Notes: a model not told the origin generated them from the letters alone. DNA of 64,000 bases from an uncultured Pseudomonadales bacterium (GCA_951813295.1 CATOTI010000003.1:186001-250000), one strand, 5' to 3'; positions 52,558 through 62,513 are shown, numbered from the stretch's first letter. Numbers and translations: made by a program.

Positions 52558-53547
52558 GTGGGTAAGACAGTTTGTATCGCTGGCGCGAGCGGGCTCGTGG
52601 GTGCCAATCTCGTCAAGTACGCGCTCGAGCACGGCTATACGGTGCGGGGCACGTTGCGCGACAAGGATGATCCGGACAAAGCACCCCACCTGATGGCATT
52701 GCCCGGTGCGGCCGAGCGGCTGACGTTGTTCACGGCCGACATGGCCGATCCCGGGGCGTTCGCCGAGCCGCTCGAGGGCGCCGACGCGGTGTTCATCGCC
52801 TGCCTGATCCCGACGTACTTCGGGCCGAGCGGGAAACCGGCGCGTGAAATGGACGACGCGCAGGGCGAAGCCGAGATCGTCATGCCGACGGTCGACGGCT
52901 GCTTGAACATTTTGCGCACCGCGGCCGAACAGGACATCAAGGACGTGCTCATCTGCAGCAGCACGAGCAGCACCAACCCGCCGGAGAGCGTTTCTGCGAA
53001 GAACGAGGTCGATCACTGGTCGAGCAAGGAAAAGCAGTATCGCGAGAAGAAATACACGTCGGCGGCAAAAACCGTGATGGAGAAGGCCGCGATGGAATTC
53101 GCGGAGGCGAACGACATTCGCCTATCGATCTTCCTGCCCACGCTCATGCTGGGCCCGACGGTTATTCCGCTACACGCGGAACAGGGATTTCTCGGGGCGC
53201 TCAAGAAGATGGTCGAATCCGGTGTCGCGCGGCACGAGCGAGTGCCGAACGATTCGAACTCGATGATTCATGTCCAGGATCTCGCCGCGCTCTTTTTTGC
53301 GGCTTACGAGGATCCGCAGCAATCGGGGCGGTTTTTCGGGGTCTTCGACAGTTGGCATTGGCAGGATATCTACGCGGAACTCGCCCGCTTGATCCCGAGT
53401 CTCGAGACGCCGGCACCGTTGGCAGAAGCGGCGGTTCCGCCGACGGGATTCGACTTCACGCGACGTGACAGCCTCGGTGTACCGCTCCGCGACGTACCGA
53501 CGATTCTTGGCGAAACGGTCGAGTGGCTGCGAGGTGGCACGAGTTGA
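52558..53547 (+). CDS. NAD(P)-dependent epimerase/dehydratase-like SDR
   Basis: 329 residues. Extended SDR: Rossmann GASGLVGANLVKYAL (G-x-x-G-x-x-G), VRGTLRDKDD, Ser cluster SSTSSTNPP, and YREKK fitting Y-x-x-x-K. Closest in feel to dihydroflavonol-reductase/cinnamoyl-CoA-reductase-like enzymes. GTG start; the DUF1330 gene follows in the same direction. Confidence 0.88.
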   Translation: MGKTVCIAGASGLVGANLVKYALEHGYTVRGTLRDKDDPDKAPHLMALPGAAERLTLFTADMADPGAFAEPLEGADAVFIACLIPTYFGPSGKPAREMDDAQGEAEIVMPTVDGCLNILRTAAEQDIKDVLICSSTSSTNPPESVSAKNEVDHWSSKEKQYREKKYTSAAKTVMEKAAMEFAEANDIRLSIFLPTLMLGPTVIPLHAEQGFLGALKKMVESGVARHERVPNDSNSMIHVQDLAALFFAAYEDPQQSGRFFGVFDSWHWQDIYAELARLIPSLETPAPLAEAAVPPTGFDFTRRDSLGVPLRDVPTILGETVEWLRGGTS

Positions 53548-53612
53548 GTCGTATTAATAGGCCGCGGAGGTGAAGATCCGCGTGTTCGATCCGTTGAATG
53601 GCGAGGACTGAG

Positions 53613-54011
53613 ATGGCACGCAGCATCAGCCGAAATGAAACCGAACTCGACATCGTCCGCGGTGTCGCTGCGAGCGGGCGTGATGAGCCCGTCTTGATGC
53701 TGAACCTCAACTGCTACTCACCAGCGGCGGGTTTTCCGGACGGGGAGCTCTACAAGGAGTACATGTCCGTTCTTGACGAATTTCTCCCGGTTGTCGGTGG
53801 CAAGGTGCTCTGGCGTCACCGCGTGCTGGGTCAGGTCGTGGGCGAACAGGCGCTCGATGAGGTGTTGGCTGCGTGGTATCCGACCCATCAGGCGTTTCTC
53901 GAACTACCGACGGCGCCGGGTGCTGAGGAGAACTTCCGTCTGCGAGGGCTTGCGGTGGAGTACGCGGTGATCCATCGATTCGCCGGGGATGTGTATCCGT
54001 TCGAGCCGTAG
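53613..54011 (+). CDS. DUF1330-like small protein
   Basis: 132 residues with VLMLNLNCYSPA, LYKEYMSVLDEF and ending FRLRGLAVEYAVIHRFAG. These are features of the DUF1330/ferredoxin-like alpha-beta barrel fold. ATG 53613 has GAGGACTGAG upstream; the frame opens 5 codons earlier. Likely co-transcribed with the SDR. Confidence 0.75.
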   Translation: MARSISRNETELDIVRGVAASGRDEPVLMLNLNCYSPAAGFPDGELYKEYMSVLDEFLPVVGGKVLWRHRVLGQVVGEQALDEVLAAWYPTHQAFLELPTAPGAEENFRLRGLAVEYAVIHRFAGDVYPFEP

Positions 54012-54088
54012 GTCGAGCCCTGGTTCGAGTCGCAATGGGTGCGCACGACTTTCTGCGCGCAGGTCGCGGGCGGGCCGGCGACGCCTGA

Positions 54089-55522
54089 ATGAGTCGATAC
54101 CTTTCGATGCGTAGTGCCGTCGTTGTCGCGCTATTGGCGGTCTCGCCTCTGACGACCGGTCGCGCGGCGGTCGCCGACGAACGTTTTTTCGGCGACTACG
54201 CGCTCTCCGTTAGCACGCTCCCGGGCTACCGACTCGAAATCGAGAGCAATCAAGACGGCGACATCGTCCTCGTGCCGTCAGGTGAAAACCCGATCGGGCT
54301 CAAGCAGATATCCGCGACGCGATTCCGCCTGGAGGGCGAGGTATCCGTCCTCCTCGACTTCGTCGTCGAAGGCGATGGCCCGGTCGAGCGTCTGGAGCTC
54401 ACCAACCTCTTCGGCACGCGGCACTATCGACGCACGAGATTGCTGGCTGGAGAGGTTGAGGCGCTTTATCGCCCGCTGGTAGATGATGATCGCGGAGCAT
54501 CGTTCCCCGTGCCCGAACGATGGGAGGACGAATTACGCGTCGGCTCGATCGAGCATTTCGCCGTCGAACCGGCGTACGTACGTCGTCTGATCGCAGGGCT
54601 CGAGCGCGGCTTCTTCGGCAACGTCAACAGCCTTCTCGTCGCGATCGGCGATCGGTTGGTCGTCGAGGCGTACTTCAACGGGTGGTCCGTCGAACGTCCG
54701 CATCAGACGCGATCGATCAGCAAGTCCGTCGCGTCTCTATTGGTCGGCAGCGCGATCGGCGAAGGTTTCATCGGGAGTGTCGATGATCCGATTGGAAAGT
54801 ACTTACCGGACTATGTCATCGACGGCGGTCGAGAGTGCGTCGTCCGTGCTCGCTATTTCGAGCAGAGCCCGCTCGCCACGTTGGGTTTCCGCGACGTTAG
54901 CTGGTCGCGTCTGGCCGACGGGCGACAGGCCACGGCTTTTGGCCTTGCTTTGACGCCACGAGACTTCGTCAAGCTCGGCCAACTCGTTCTTCGCGACGGG
55001 CGCTGGGAAGACAAGCAAGTGTTGCCGCCCGGCTGGATTGCGGCGTAGACGGCGCGTTCGGTTCGTACGCCGTCGAACCATTGGCAGGCGTACGGCTATT
55101 ACTGGTGGCTCGACACGTTGGCGGTCGGGGGACGGTCTTTTGATCTCGTCTTGGCCGAAGGATTCGGCGGTCAGTTCATCGTCGTCGTGCACGACCTCGA
55201 CCTGGTGGTGGTCTCGACGGGCGAGAACTTCAACTTCCCCTACTCGCGCATCATGGCTGACGTCCTGACGAAGCTGATCATTCCCGCTTTTACGGATCCC
55301 TCAGGGGCGAAGGTTCAGCGCGACGTCCCGGCGACTGATCCTTGCGAGCGATCGAGCGTGCGAGCGAGGCGCGCGATACCCGGGTCGATGTCGTTGGTTT
55401 CGATGCCGCCGTACGACAAGGCAAGCCACAGCCCATCGGATGAGGCGCGAGCCAGCCCTTCGGCCAACACGGTCGCGCCGACATCCTCAGCGCGTAAGGT
55501 CTCGCGAACCGCCTCCGAGTAA
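54089..55522 (+). pseudogene. Serine hydrolase (beta-lactamase/penicillin-binding-like) with amber interruption
   Basis: Signal peptide (SAVVVALLAVSPLTTGRAAV), an N-terminal lipocalin-like segment, then the S-x-x-K active site SISKSVASLLVG (~residue 208). At 55046-55048 a TAG follows PPGWIAA; the same frame continues with the expected TARSVRTPSNHWQAYGYYWW and AEGFGGQFIVVVHDLDLVVV. A TCG-to-TAG change would explain it. Family-like sequence ends near 55290; the formal stop is at 55522, inside the convergent MocR gene. Only the truncated 319-residue form is made, without the third active-site motif. A sequencing error is the alternative. Confidence 0.8.
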
Positions 55523-56782
55523 TCGAACCCCGCGAGGCGAACGGCGACGTGCAGGCCAGCCGAAGAGCCGAAGACGTTTTCTCGACCTGAGAAGTGCGCC
55601 GAGAGAGCGGCGAGCAGCCGGTTGCGGCGCTCTTTGTAGAGCTTTCGCACACGATTCAGGTGCTTCTGGTAGTGGCCGTCGCCAATGAACGTCGCAAGAG
55701 CCGTCTGGTCGATGGTCGTCCGCGGGCCGCAGAGCAGCGCCTTCATTCTCGCGAATGACGCGACGAGGTGATCGGGCACGATCGCGTACCCGACGCGCAG
55801 GTTCGGATGCAGTGTCTTGGAGAAGGAACCCGCGTAGATCACACGTTCGTCTATATCGACGGATTTCAAAGCCGCGATCGGGCGTGTGTCGTAGCGGAGC
55901 TCGCCGTCGTAGTCGTCCTCGAGAATGTAAGCCGCGCTTTCCTGTGCCCAGTCGTAGAGTACCCGCCGGCGGCTGGGGGGGCATCACGCCGCCCAGCGGA
56001 AACTGGTGCGACGGCGTCACGATGACGGCGCGTGCGGTTTGTCCTTCGAGTGTTTCCGGGCGTAGACCGTCGACATCGACGGGGGAGCGAATCAGGTCCG
56101 CGCCCCAGAGCCGGGCCGTCCATTCCACCGGCGCGTATCCGGGTTGTTCGATGATTACCCGTTCGCCGGGTTCGATGAGCGCGCCGAGGGCGATCGCGAT
56201 CGTCTCTTGCGTGCCGCTCGTGACGATGACGTTCGTGGGTTCAGCGACGATGCCGCGGCTCAGCGCCACGTGATCGCAGATGGCGCCACGCAGATCGAGC
56301 GCACCTTCGACGGGGCAGTTGGCCGGGATCTGGCCAGCGTTGCGTAGGGCACGGCGTTGCTCATCCGACCAGGCCTTCTGCGACGCGTGCGGAAAGGCGA
56401 CTCGACCGTAGCGGAAGTCGAAACGTCGCGTGCCCTGGTCGTACATCACCTCGAACAGGCGTGAAGCTTCGTATGGCTTCAGCCGGACTGGCGTCCGCGG
56501 GCGCTGTCGTTGCCGAGGCGACGGGGTTGGTTTTTGCGGCGCGCGGATTCCGGTCGTCGCGACAAAGACGCCGGAGCGGTTTCTGCTCGTTACGTAACCC
56601 TCGGCCTCGAGTTCACGTAACGCCGTGAGCACCGTGTTCCGAGAAACGCCAAGCTCATCCATCATCTTGCGCGAACTCGGCAGCTTCTCGCCGGACTGCA
56701 ACGCGCCTCCTTCAATGAGGCCCTTCACGTTGCGGTAGATCTGGCTCGAGAGGGTATCCCGGCCGTCGAGATCGAAGAGCAT
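55315..56782 (-). pseudogene. MocR/PdxR-type regulator (GntR wHTH + aminotransferase-like), frameshifted
   Basis: The N-terminal GntR helix-turn-helix (LSSQIYRNVKGLIEGGALQS, RNTVLTALRELEAEGYV) joins an aminotransferase-like domain (VTSGTQETIAIALGALIEPG, VTPSHQFPLGGVMPP). A C7 run (55975-55981) breaks the frame there. With six Cs the frame would continue SRRRVLYDWAQESAAYILED and then DYDGELRYDTRPIAALKSVD into the open frame with the PLP-Lys region AGSFSKTLHPNLRVGY. MocR regulators control PLP or amino-acid metabolism. ATG 56782. It is either a broken gene, a slippage-controlled gene, or a base-calling error. Confidence 0.85.
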
Positions 56783-56860
56783 CTGGTACCTGGAAAAGGT
56801 TTCAGTTTGGATCTTTGCATGGTGCCAGAGGAATGGAATGCTCGTTCGCGATTTGAGCGG

Positions 56861-57307
56861 ATGAAACCCATGAACTCTCGACGACTCACCCAGATCAGCA
56901 TGAGTGTCCTCACGGTTGTGCATCTTGTGCCGACCTACTTTCACGGACGCGATCACGCCAACCTGGAGGTGGGCCTACCCCCCGGAATGGCGTGGTTCGT
57001 CTACGGCGTGATCGTCGGCCTGCCCGTCGTCGGGACTTTGATCCTGTGGACGAGGTGGATGAATACAGCGCTCGGGATCGTGACGCTGTCGTTCGTCGGG
57101 GCGACCTTTTTCGGCATCTACCACCATTACGTGATGGTCTCGCCCGACAACGTCTTCCACCTCCCGAACGGGCCGGTCGAGTTCCAGGTCGCGTTCGCCA
57201 GCAGCGCGGGATGGGTGGCTGTCTCGGAAGGTCTGGCCGCGGCCGTCGGCATCTTCTGGTGCGGTGTCGCGGCGGCGTTGCGATTCACACCAAACCGAAA
57301 CGGTTGA
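56861..57307 (+). CDS. Small integral membrane protein
   Basis: About 148 residues with four likely TM helices (SVLTVVHLVPTYF, GMAWFVYGVIVGLPVVGTLI, NTALGIVTLSFVGATFFGI, AGWVAVSEGLAAAVGIFWCG). No family recognised. Start chosen at MKPMNSRRLTQ; ATG 56870 or 56819 are alternatives. Divergent from the MocR gene, upstream of the AhpD-like gene. Confidence 0.7.
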   Translation: MKPMNSRRLTQISMSVLTVVHLVPTYFHGRDHANLEVGLPPGMAWFVYGVIVGLPVVGTLILWTRWMNTALGIVTLSFVGATFFGIYHHYVMVSPDNVFHLPNGPVEFQVAFASSAGWVAVSEGLAAAVGIFWCGVAAALRFTPNRNG

Positions 57308-57324
57308 CCAGTGCTGATCTGCCG

Positions 57325-57774
57325 ATGGCTCTCTTGCGGCCCTTGTTGGATCTCGACCGCGAAATACGCGCGCCTGACGGCGTCGACGGCGAACTGCGCG
57401 AGCTAGTCTGCTTGCGTGTCTCGCAGATCAACGGCTGCGCCTATTGCGTGGATATGCATACCAAGGACCTGCTCGCGGACGGCTTTCCGGGCGAAAAGAT
57501 CACGATGCTGACGACCTGGCGCGAAGCGCCGATTTACAACGAAACCGAAAGGGCCGCGCTCGCGTGGGCCGAGCGTTTGACAGAGGTTGCCGAGCGCGGC
57601 GTTGACGACGAGGCGTTCGAAGCGGCCTCGAGGGTTTTCGGCCACGCAAAGCTTGCCTATCTCACGGCGACCGTTACCGGGATCAATACGTGGAACCGAA
57701 TCGCGATCGCCTTCGGATTCGAACCTGGCCACTACCGGGCACATGACATCAAACGTTGGCTCGGTCTGGATTGA
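57325..57774 (+). CDS. AhpD/carboxymuconolactone-decarboxylase-like protein
   Basis: 149 residues. C-x-x-C with following His: INGCAYCVDMHTKDL, then REAPIYNETERAALAWAERL, typical of AhpD-like alkylhydroperoxidase/CMD proteins. Helix ending TATVTGINTWNRIAIAFGF. ATG 57325; a TTG at 57304 overlapping the upstream stop is possible. Thiol peroxidase-type function likely. Confidence 0.9.
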   Translation: MALLRPLLDLDREIRAPDGVDGELRELVCLRVSQINGCAYCVDMHTKDLLADGFPGEKITMLTTWREAPIYNETERAALAWAERLTEVAERGVDDEAFEAASRVFGHAKLAYLTATVTGINTWNRIAIAFGFEPGHYRAHDIKRWLGLD

Positions 57775-57792
57775 CGGCGACGGAGCGAGGCG

Positions 57793-58833
57793 CTAGTTCT
57801 CTGCCTTTGGCATAGCGGCGCGGGCGGCGCGATTGCGTGCTGACCACGCCGCCATCTTTTCCGGTACCGGCACGATCGGACCGTTCAGACGGCGGTCGAT
57901 TTCGGCGGCGATCTTGTGGGGTAGGACTTGCGGGTAAACGGGTCCTCGCGCGGGGTCGCCGTTGTCGAGGGTTTCGTCGTAGACGTCGAATGGCGCCACC
58001 ACCGTGTTCGGTCCGTACTTCTCGCTGTCGAGCACCACGTCACTGCCGAGATAGCGTAACGCCAGACCACGCCTTGGCCGGGCGGAGCGGTTGGCGGGTG
58101 CGCCGTGAAGAATGTTGGCATCGAAGATCACGAGATCGCCGCGTGCCAACGGAAAAGTGATGGCGGAAAGCTTGGCGTTGGTCTCGCCAGTCGTTGCCGA
58201 ATTGATCGCCGGTAGCGTTTCCAGCGTATCGCTCGCAAACGGCAGGCGACCTTCGCTACCGACACCGATCGCCTGGTAGCGTTCGCCCATCGCGCTGCTC
58301 CCGGGTACGAACTCGAGCCCGCCGTTGTCGAGGTCCGTTGGATCGAGCGCGATCCAGATCGAGACGATCTGATGGCCGGTGACTGGCCAGAACGTAATGT
58401 CCTGGTGCCACGGGGTATTGCCGAGATCGCCTGCGCTATCGGCCGTCCGAGAGGTCCCGACGGGTTCGGCATGCTTGACGAACATCTGGTCGTAGAAGAA
58501 GCGCACGGGTTTCTCGGCCCCGTGCGGTTCCGGGTCGTCCGATGGCGCGAGTGCATCGAGTAACTGTTGCGCGAGGTACGCGATGGGACAGTTCATCACG
58601 ACCTCGTGCATGGCGGGATCGTGATGCCAGACGTTCGCTTCCATCGCTTGCAAGCCGGACGTCGGCGCGTTCGCATCGACGACGGCGTCGAGGCGATCCA
58701 GCCACGCATCGCTCAGAACGCCTGATGCGTGAATCACCCGATCAGCGACGAAACGCTCAACCTCCGTTGGCGTAAGCAGGCGGCGCGGTGTTTCCGGTGG
58801 TTCGTAAAGGCGTGCTCTTGATGTATCCGTCAT
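57793..58833 (-). CDS. Phytanoyl-CoA dioxygenase (PhyH) family protein
   Basis: 346 residues. Iron facial triad: H-x-D in NTPWHQDITFWP and distal His in DANILHGAPANRSARPRR, with Arg for 2-oxoglutarate. FVPGSSAMGERYQA matches the family. Cytoplasmic oxygenase. Converges with the AhpD-like gene. Confidence 0.93.
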   Translation of the reverse strand: MTDTSRARLYEPPETPRRLLTPTEVERFVADRVIHASGVLSDAWLDRLDAVVDANAPTSGLQAMEANVWHHDPAMHEVVMNCPIAYLAQQLLDALAPSDDPEPHGAEKPVRFFYDQMFVKHAEPVGTSRTADSAGDLGNTPWHQDITFWPVTGHQIVSIWIALDPTDLDNGGLEFVPGSSAMGERYQAIGVGSEGRLPFASDTLETLPAINSATTGETNAKLSAITFPLARGDLVIFDANILHGAPANRSARPRRGLALRYLGSDVVLDSEKYGPNTVVAPFDVYDETLDNGDPARGPVYPQVLPHKIAAEIDRRLNGPIVPVPEKMAAWSARNRAARAAMPKAEN

Positions 58834-58865
58834 TGCACGTCATCAGTGGAATGGCGCCGCCTACT

Positions 58866-59648
58866 TTATGCCCGCGTCGCGTGGGTGTCGCGCGGCTGCT
58901 CATCAGAATGCGCGCGATGTTCGGCGCCGCCGGACCGCCATAGAAGCCACAAGCCCCAGGCCAAGACGATCGTCGCGATGACGACGAGCCCGCTCGCGTC
59001 CGCGGCCTCGTTGTCCAACGTCTCGCTGACACTGCCCTGGGCGGCGACCACGGCGATGTCCAGACCTGCATGGACGAGAATCGGGATCAGCACGGAGACG
59101 TCACGCGCGCGCGCGGCGGCGAAGATGAGCCCCAGTGCAAACGCGAGGAACGCCTGACCAACGATCACCTCGACCGGAAGGGTCGATGAAAGGCCGACGG
59201 CGAGGTGGATGAAAGCGAATGACGTGGCGGAGATTACGATGACCGAGCGGACCGAACGGCCGCGAAACCAGTGGAAGACGAGCCCGCGGAACATCACTTC
59301 TTCGCTGATTCCAACGGCGACGCAAAAGATCGTGGCCTTCATCAAGACCTCGGCACTCGGCAAGCCGTCGGCCCCCGCCCAGACGAGGCCGGCCATCAGC
59401 GCCATCGGCCAATAGAGGGGCAGCGTTCGCCAGTTGGCGCCTGGGACCAAGCCGGCCGCGCGGTGCAAGCGCAAGCCGAAGACGACGCCGCCGAGCAACA
59501 ACACCAGAAGCCATTTGTTGAAGACGTAGATGTCGAGTTCCCCGGTCAGGCCGAGGGGCCCGTAGAGCATTCGCGCGACGACCGAGTACGCGTAAACCGC
59601 CACGAGCATGAGTACCAGGTAGAGATACGGTTTTTCCGATTGCGCCAT
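58866..59648 (-). CDS. CPBP-family intramembrane metalloprotease
   Basis: About 260 residues, 7-8 TM helices. The CPBP motif E-E-x-x-x-R in GISEEVMFRGLVFHW and the later FIHLAVG and LVHAGLDIAVV His residues form the metal site. ATG 59648 preferred to GTG 59657. Divergent from TetR with two shared operator-like palindromes between. Confidence 0.9.
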   Translation of the reverse strand: MAQSEKPYLYLVLMLVAVYAYSVVARMLYGPLGLTGELDIYVFNKWLLVLLLGGVVFGLRLHRAAGLVPGANWRTLPLYWPMALMAGLVWAGADGLPSAEVLMKATIFCVAVGISEEVMFRGLVFHWFRGRSVRSVIVISATSFAFIHLAVGLSSTLPVEVIVGQAFLAFALGLIFAAARARDVSVLIPILVHAGLDIAVVAAQGSVSETLDNEAADASGLVVIATIVLAWGLWLLWRSGGAEHRAHSDEQPRDTHATRA

Positions 59649-59662
59649 GTCGAGCACTTGAA

Positions 59663-59719
59663 TGTGATTTCCTGTTCACATTATCAATCGGTTAGTCTAA
59701 ATGTAAACAGTCGTTCACA
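59663..59719. promoter_or_regulatory. Paired operator palindromes between TetR and CPBP genes
   Basis: Two 18-bp sites, TGTGATTTCCTGTTCACA (59663-59680) and TGTAAACAGTCGTTCACA (59702-59719), fit one pattern TGTRAAC-N4-GTTYACA with spacing of 39 bp. They fill the 86-bp gap between the divergent starts, so the TetR protein likely represses itself and the CPBP gene. Confidence 0.65.
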
Positions 59720-59734
59720 AAGTGGCGTAATCCG

Positions 59735-60376
59735 ATGTCCTTAGTCCACGCACCGAAACAGTCCCGCTCGGCGGATACGCAGGAGAAGCTTCTCGTCGCG
59801 CTCGAAGCGCTGCTCGCCGAACGGTTCTTCGAGAGCATCACGATTCGGGACCTGGCCGAGCGTGCCGGGGTGGCCAGCGGCACGATCTATAGGCGCTTCA
59901 AGGACAAAGAAGCGCTCCTGCCGGTGCTCTACGAACGCTACGACGCGCGGCTCGCCGAGTGGGCGAAAACGTTCTGGTACGACTTCGACCTCGACGCCGA
60001 GCCCAGCGCGCGCGCTCGCGTCAGGCACATCGTCGCCAAACATCTCGATTTCTACGATGTAGAGCGACCGATCCTCAGAACGGTGTATCTGTACACGCGA
60101 TTGCGCGGCGAGTTGAGCCTCGAGGACATCGACGAACGCCGGCAGCGTCACTACAGCGAGATGATCGAGCCGATCATTAGCGCCGTCGCGACGGACACGG
60201 CGATCGAACTCGATGAGCATCGCGTCAAGATCTTCCTCCTCATCCTGATCAGCTCGGTCAACGAACGATCGCTCTTCGGAGATCTGAAGCCGGCACGCAC
60301 CTTACAGATGGACGATCAGGCATTTACCGAGGAGCTGACGACGGCGCTGTACGCGTATTTGTGCGCGTCGCGCTAG
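59735..60376 (+). CDS. TetR/AcrR-family transcriptional regulator
   Basis: 213 residues. HTH ITIRDLAERAGVASGTIYRRFKDKEALL at ~34-61; helical ligand domain after. Directly upstream of the monooxygenase gene (42 nt to its ATG) and divergent from CPBP. A role in controlling the monooxygenase is plausible. Confidence 0.94.
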   Translation: MSLVHAPKQSRSADTQEKLLVALEALLAERFFESITIRDLAERAGVASGTIYRRFKDKEALLPVLYERYDARLAEWAKTFWYDFDLDAEPSARARVRHIVAKHLDFYDVERPILRTVYLYTRLRGELSLEDIDERRQRHYSEMIEPIISAVATDTAIELDEHRVKIFLLILISSVNERSLFGDLKPARTLQMDDQAFTEELTTALYAYLCASR

Positions 60377-60417
60377 TCACTTCGCCGTACGACGCCTTAC
60401 TCTGGATACGAGAATCA

Positions 60418-62058
60418 ATGCAGGAAGAAGTCGTGCCACAAAACGCCGAGCCATACGACGCCATCATCATCGGCGCGGGATTCGGAGGCCTTTACGCGCT
60501 CCATCACCTGCGTGACATGCTGAAGCTCAATGTCCGCTCGTTCGAGGCCGCGAGCGGGGTGGGCGGGACGTGGTGGTACAACCGCTACCCCGGTGCGCGG
60601 GTCGACGCGCCGAGCAGTCCGTTCTATGCATACACGTTCAGCCAGGAATTGGTCGATGAATGGCAGTGGACGGAAACCCAGACGTCCGGCGAGGACGTGC
60701 GCCGCTATCTCGAGCACTTCGCCGAACGGTTCGATCTCGAGAAAGACATCCAGTTCGACACGTTCGTCAACGATGCGACATACGACGAAACCGCCCAGCG
60801 CTGGTCGATTCGAACGAATACGGGCCAGACCGCCCAAGCACAGTTCCTGATCTGTGCCGTCGGGGCGCTCTTCGTTGCCAATCGACCCGACTATCCGGGC
60901 ATCGACGATTTTGAGGGCGCCTGTTACCACACGGGGCGCTGGCCGCACGAGAAAGTCTCGTTCGAAGGCAAGCGCGTCGGCGTGATCGGCACGGGTTCAT
61001 CGGGTGTGCAATCGATTCCCGAAATCGCCAAGACCGCCGAGCACGTCACCGTCTTCCAGCGCACGCCGCAGTATTCGCTGCCCGCCCGCAATCGCCCGTT
61101 GACGCCGGAAGAGCTCGCCGAATGTCGTGACAACTGGGACGACCTGCGCATGTCCATGTGCAAGCGCGGCGGGTGGCCGTTCGCGACGAATCGGCGTCGT
61201 TCGTCCGACTACACGCCGGATGAGCGTCAGGCGATCTATGAGGAAATGTGGGCGTTGGGCGGCATCAACCTCGCGATCAATAGTTTCGCTGGCGTGCTGA
61301 GCGACAAGGAGCTCAACGAAGAGGTGGGCGCTTTCGTGCGTGGCAAAATTCGCGAGATCGTCGAGGATCCTGAGACGGCCGCGAAGCTGATGCCGAGTTA
61401 TTACTTTGGCACCAAGCGCCAGATCCTCGACAACGGCTACTACGAGACATACAACCGGGACAACGTTGCGCTCGTCGACCTTCGAGCCGACCCGATCGAG
61501 ACTTTTACGACCACGGGCGTTCGTACGAAGGACGGCGAACACCCGATCGACATCCTGGTTCTCGCGACCGGCTTCGATGCTGTGAGCGGATCGATGTTGA
61601 ACCTCAACCCGAAGGGGCGCGGCGGGCTCTCGCTTCGGGAGAAGTGGGACAACCGTTTCGACAACTACCTCGGCGCCACGATCGCGGGCTTCCCCAATCT
61701 CTTCATGATCCACGGACCGGGCGCCCCGGGTGTTTTCTACACGATGCCTTTAGGTGGTGAGCGAACCACGGCCTGGATCGCGGATTGCATCGAGCACATG
61801 CGCGAAGCGGGCCTCGGTGCGGTCGAAGCGACCGAGGACGCGGAAGCGATCTGGGATCACGAGATCAACTCGATCGCGAACCGCACCCTCTACCCGCAGA
61901 CGGACTCCTGGTACATGGGCGCCAATATCCCGGGTAAGCCGCGCCAGTTTCTGGGCCATCTGCGCGGTTCGCAGTACTTCGATCGCTTGGAGGAAGTCGC
62001 GCAGGACGGTTACGACGGGTTCGTGCTCGAACCCGTGATGACCGAGCGAGCGGGGTAA
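60418..62058 (+). CDS. Flavin-containing Baeyer-Villiger-type monooxygenase
   Basis: 546 residues. FAD site GAGFGGLYALHHL, GVGGTWWYNRYPGARVD, BVMO fingerprint FEGACYHTGRWPH (F-x-G-x-x-x-H-T-x-x-W, ~164-174), NADPH site GVIGTGSSGVQ. Oxidises cyclic or steroid-type ketones to lactones/esters. ATG 60418 follows the TetR stop by 41 nt; the longer frame overlaps TetR. Fits with the nearby extradiol dioxygenase in ring-compound breakdown. Confidence 0.95.
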   Translation: MQEEVVPQNAEPYDAIIIGAGFGGLYALHHLRDMLKLNVRSFEAASGVGGTWWYNRYPGARVDAPSSPFYAYTFSQELVDEWQWTETQTSGEDVRRYLEHFAERFDLEKDIQFDTFVNDATYDETAQRWSIRTNTGQTAQAQFLICAVGALFVANRPDYPGIDDFEGACYHTGRWPHEKVSFEGKRVGVIGTGSSGVQSIPEIAKTAEHVTVFQRTPQYSLPARNRPLTPEELAECRDNWDDLRMSMCKRGGWPFATNRRRSSDYTPDERQAIYEEMWALGGINLAINSFAGVLSDKELNEEVGAFVRGKIREIVEDPETAAKLMPSYYFGTKRQILDNGYYETYNRDNVALVDLRADPIETFTTTGVRTKDGEHPIDILVLATGFDAVSGSMLNLNPKGRGGLSLREKWDNRFDNYLGATIAGFPNLFMIHGPGAPGVFYTMPLGGERTTAWIADCIEHMREAGLGAVEATEDAEAIWDHEINSIANRTLYPQTDSWYMGANIPGKPRQFLGHLRGSQYFDRLEEVAQDGYDGFVLEPVMTERAG

Positions 62059-62081
62059 CGATTCGCGTCGAACCGCAGCGG

Positions 62082-62513
62082 CTAGTCGAGGTCGATCACC
62101 ACGAGGCGCGCGTTGAGCCAACCCGGTAGCCATTTCGGTGCAGTGGGCCGCAGGCGCGTGAAAACGTCCTGTGTATAGCCCGGATCGTCCAACACCGTTA
62201 GGGCACGACCGGTATGTTCTTCACCCTTGATGAAGAGCTTCACGGGTACGTTGCCGTCGCGGAATGCGCGCCACCATCGACCGTCGGCACCGACGAAGAC
62301 CCGATCACCCTCGCGCAGATAGTTCACCGGGAATTCGGTTCCGTCCGGGAAGGTCAGCAGCATTACACGCGTGGCGCGCTCGCCGTTGGGGTCGGTGCGT
62401 AGCTCCTCCGTGACGCTCGCGTTGCCGATGAGCGCGAAATAGGCCTGTGCACCGAACCACAGCAGCAAGAGGATGCCGACGATCGCCGCTAGAATGATGA
62501 GCAACCATTTCAT
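62082..62513 (-). CDS. Membrane-anchored deazaflavin-dependent-nitroreductase-like small protein
   Basis: 143 residues: N-terminal TM (WLLIILAAIVGILLLLWF), then a split-barrel-like domain with MLLTFPDGTEFPVNYLREGD and VGADGRWWRAFRDGNVPVKL, resembling small F420/flavin-type nitroreductase-family proteins. ATG 62513. Lies 25 nt after the heme-binding-type gene in the same direction. Moderate certainty on family. Confidence 0.65.
   Translation of the reverse strand: MKWLLIILAAIVGILLLLWFGAQAYFALIGNASVTEELRTDPNGERATRVMLLTFPDGTEFPVNYLREGDRVFVGADGRWWRAFRDGNVPVKLFIKGEEHTGRALTVLDDPGYTQDVFTRLRPTAPKWLPGWLNARLVVIDLD

Noticed and set aside
55046-55048. TAG as a pyrrolysine codon
   Set aside because: No pyl context and the position corresponds to a variable residue after PPGWIAA; a nonsense mutation is simpler.
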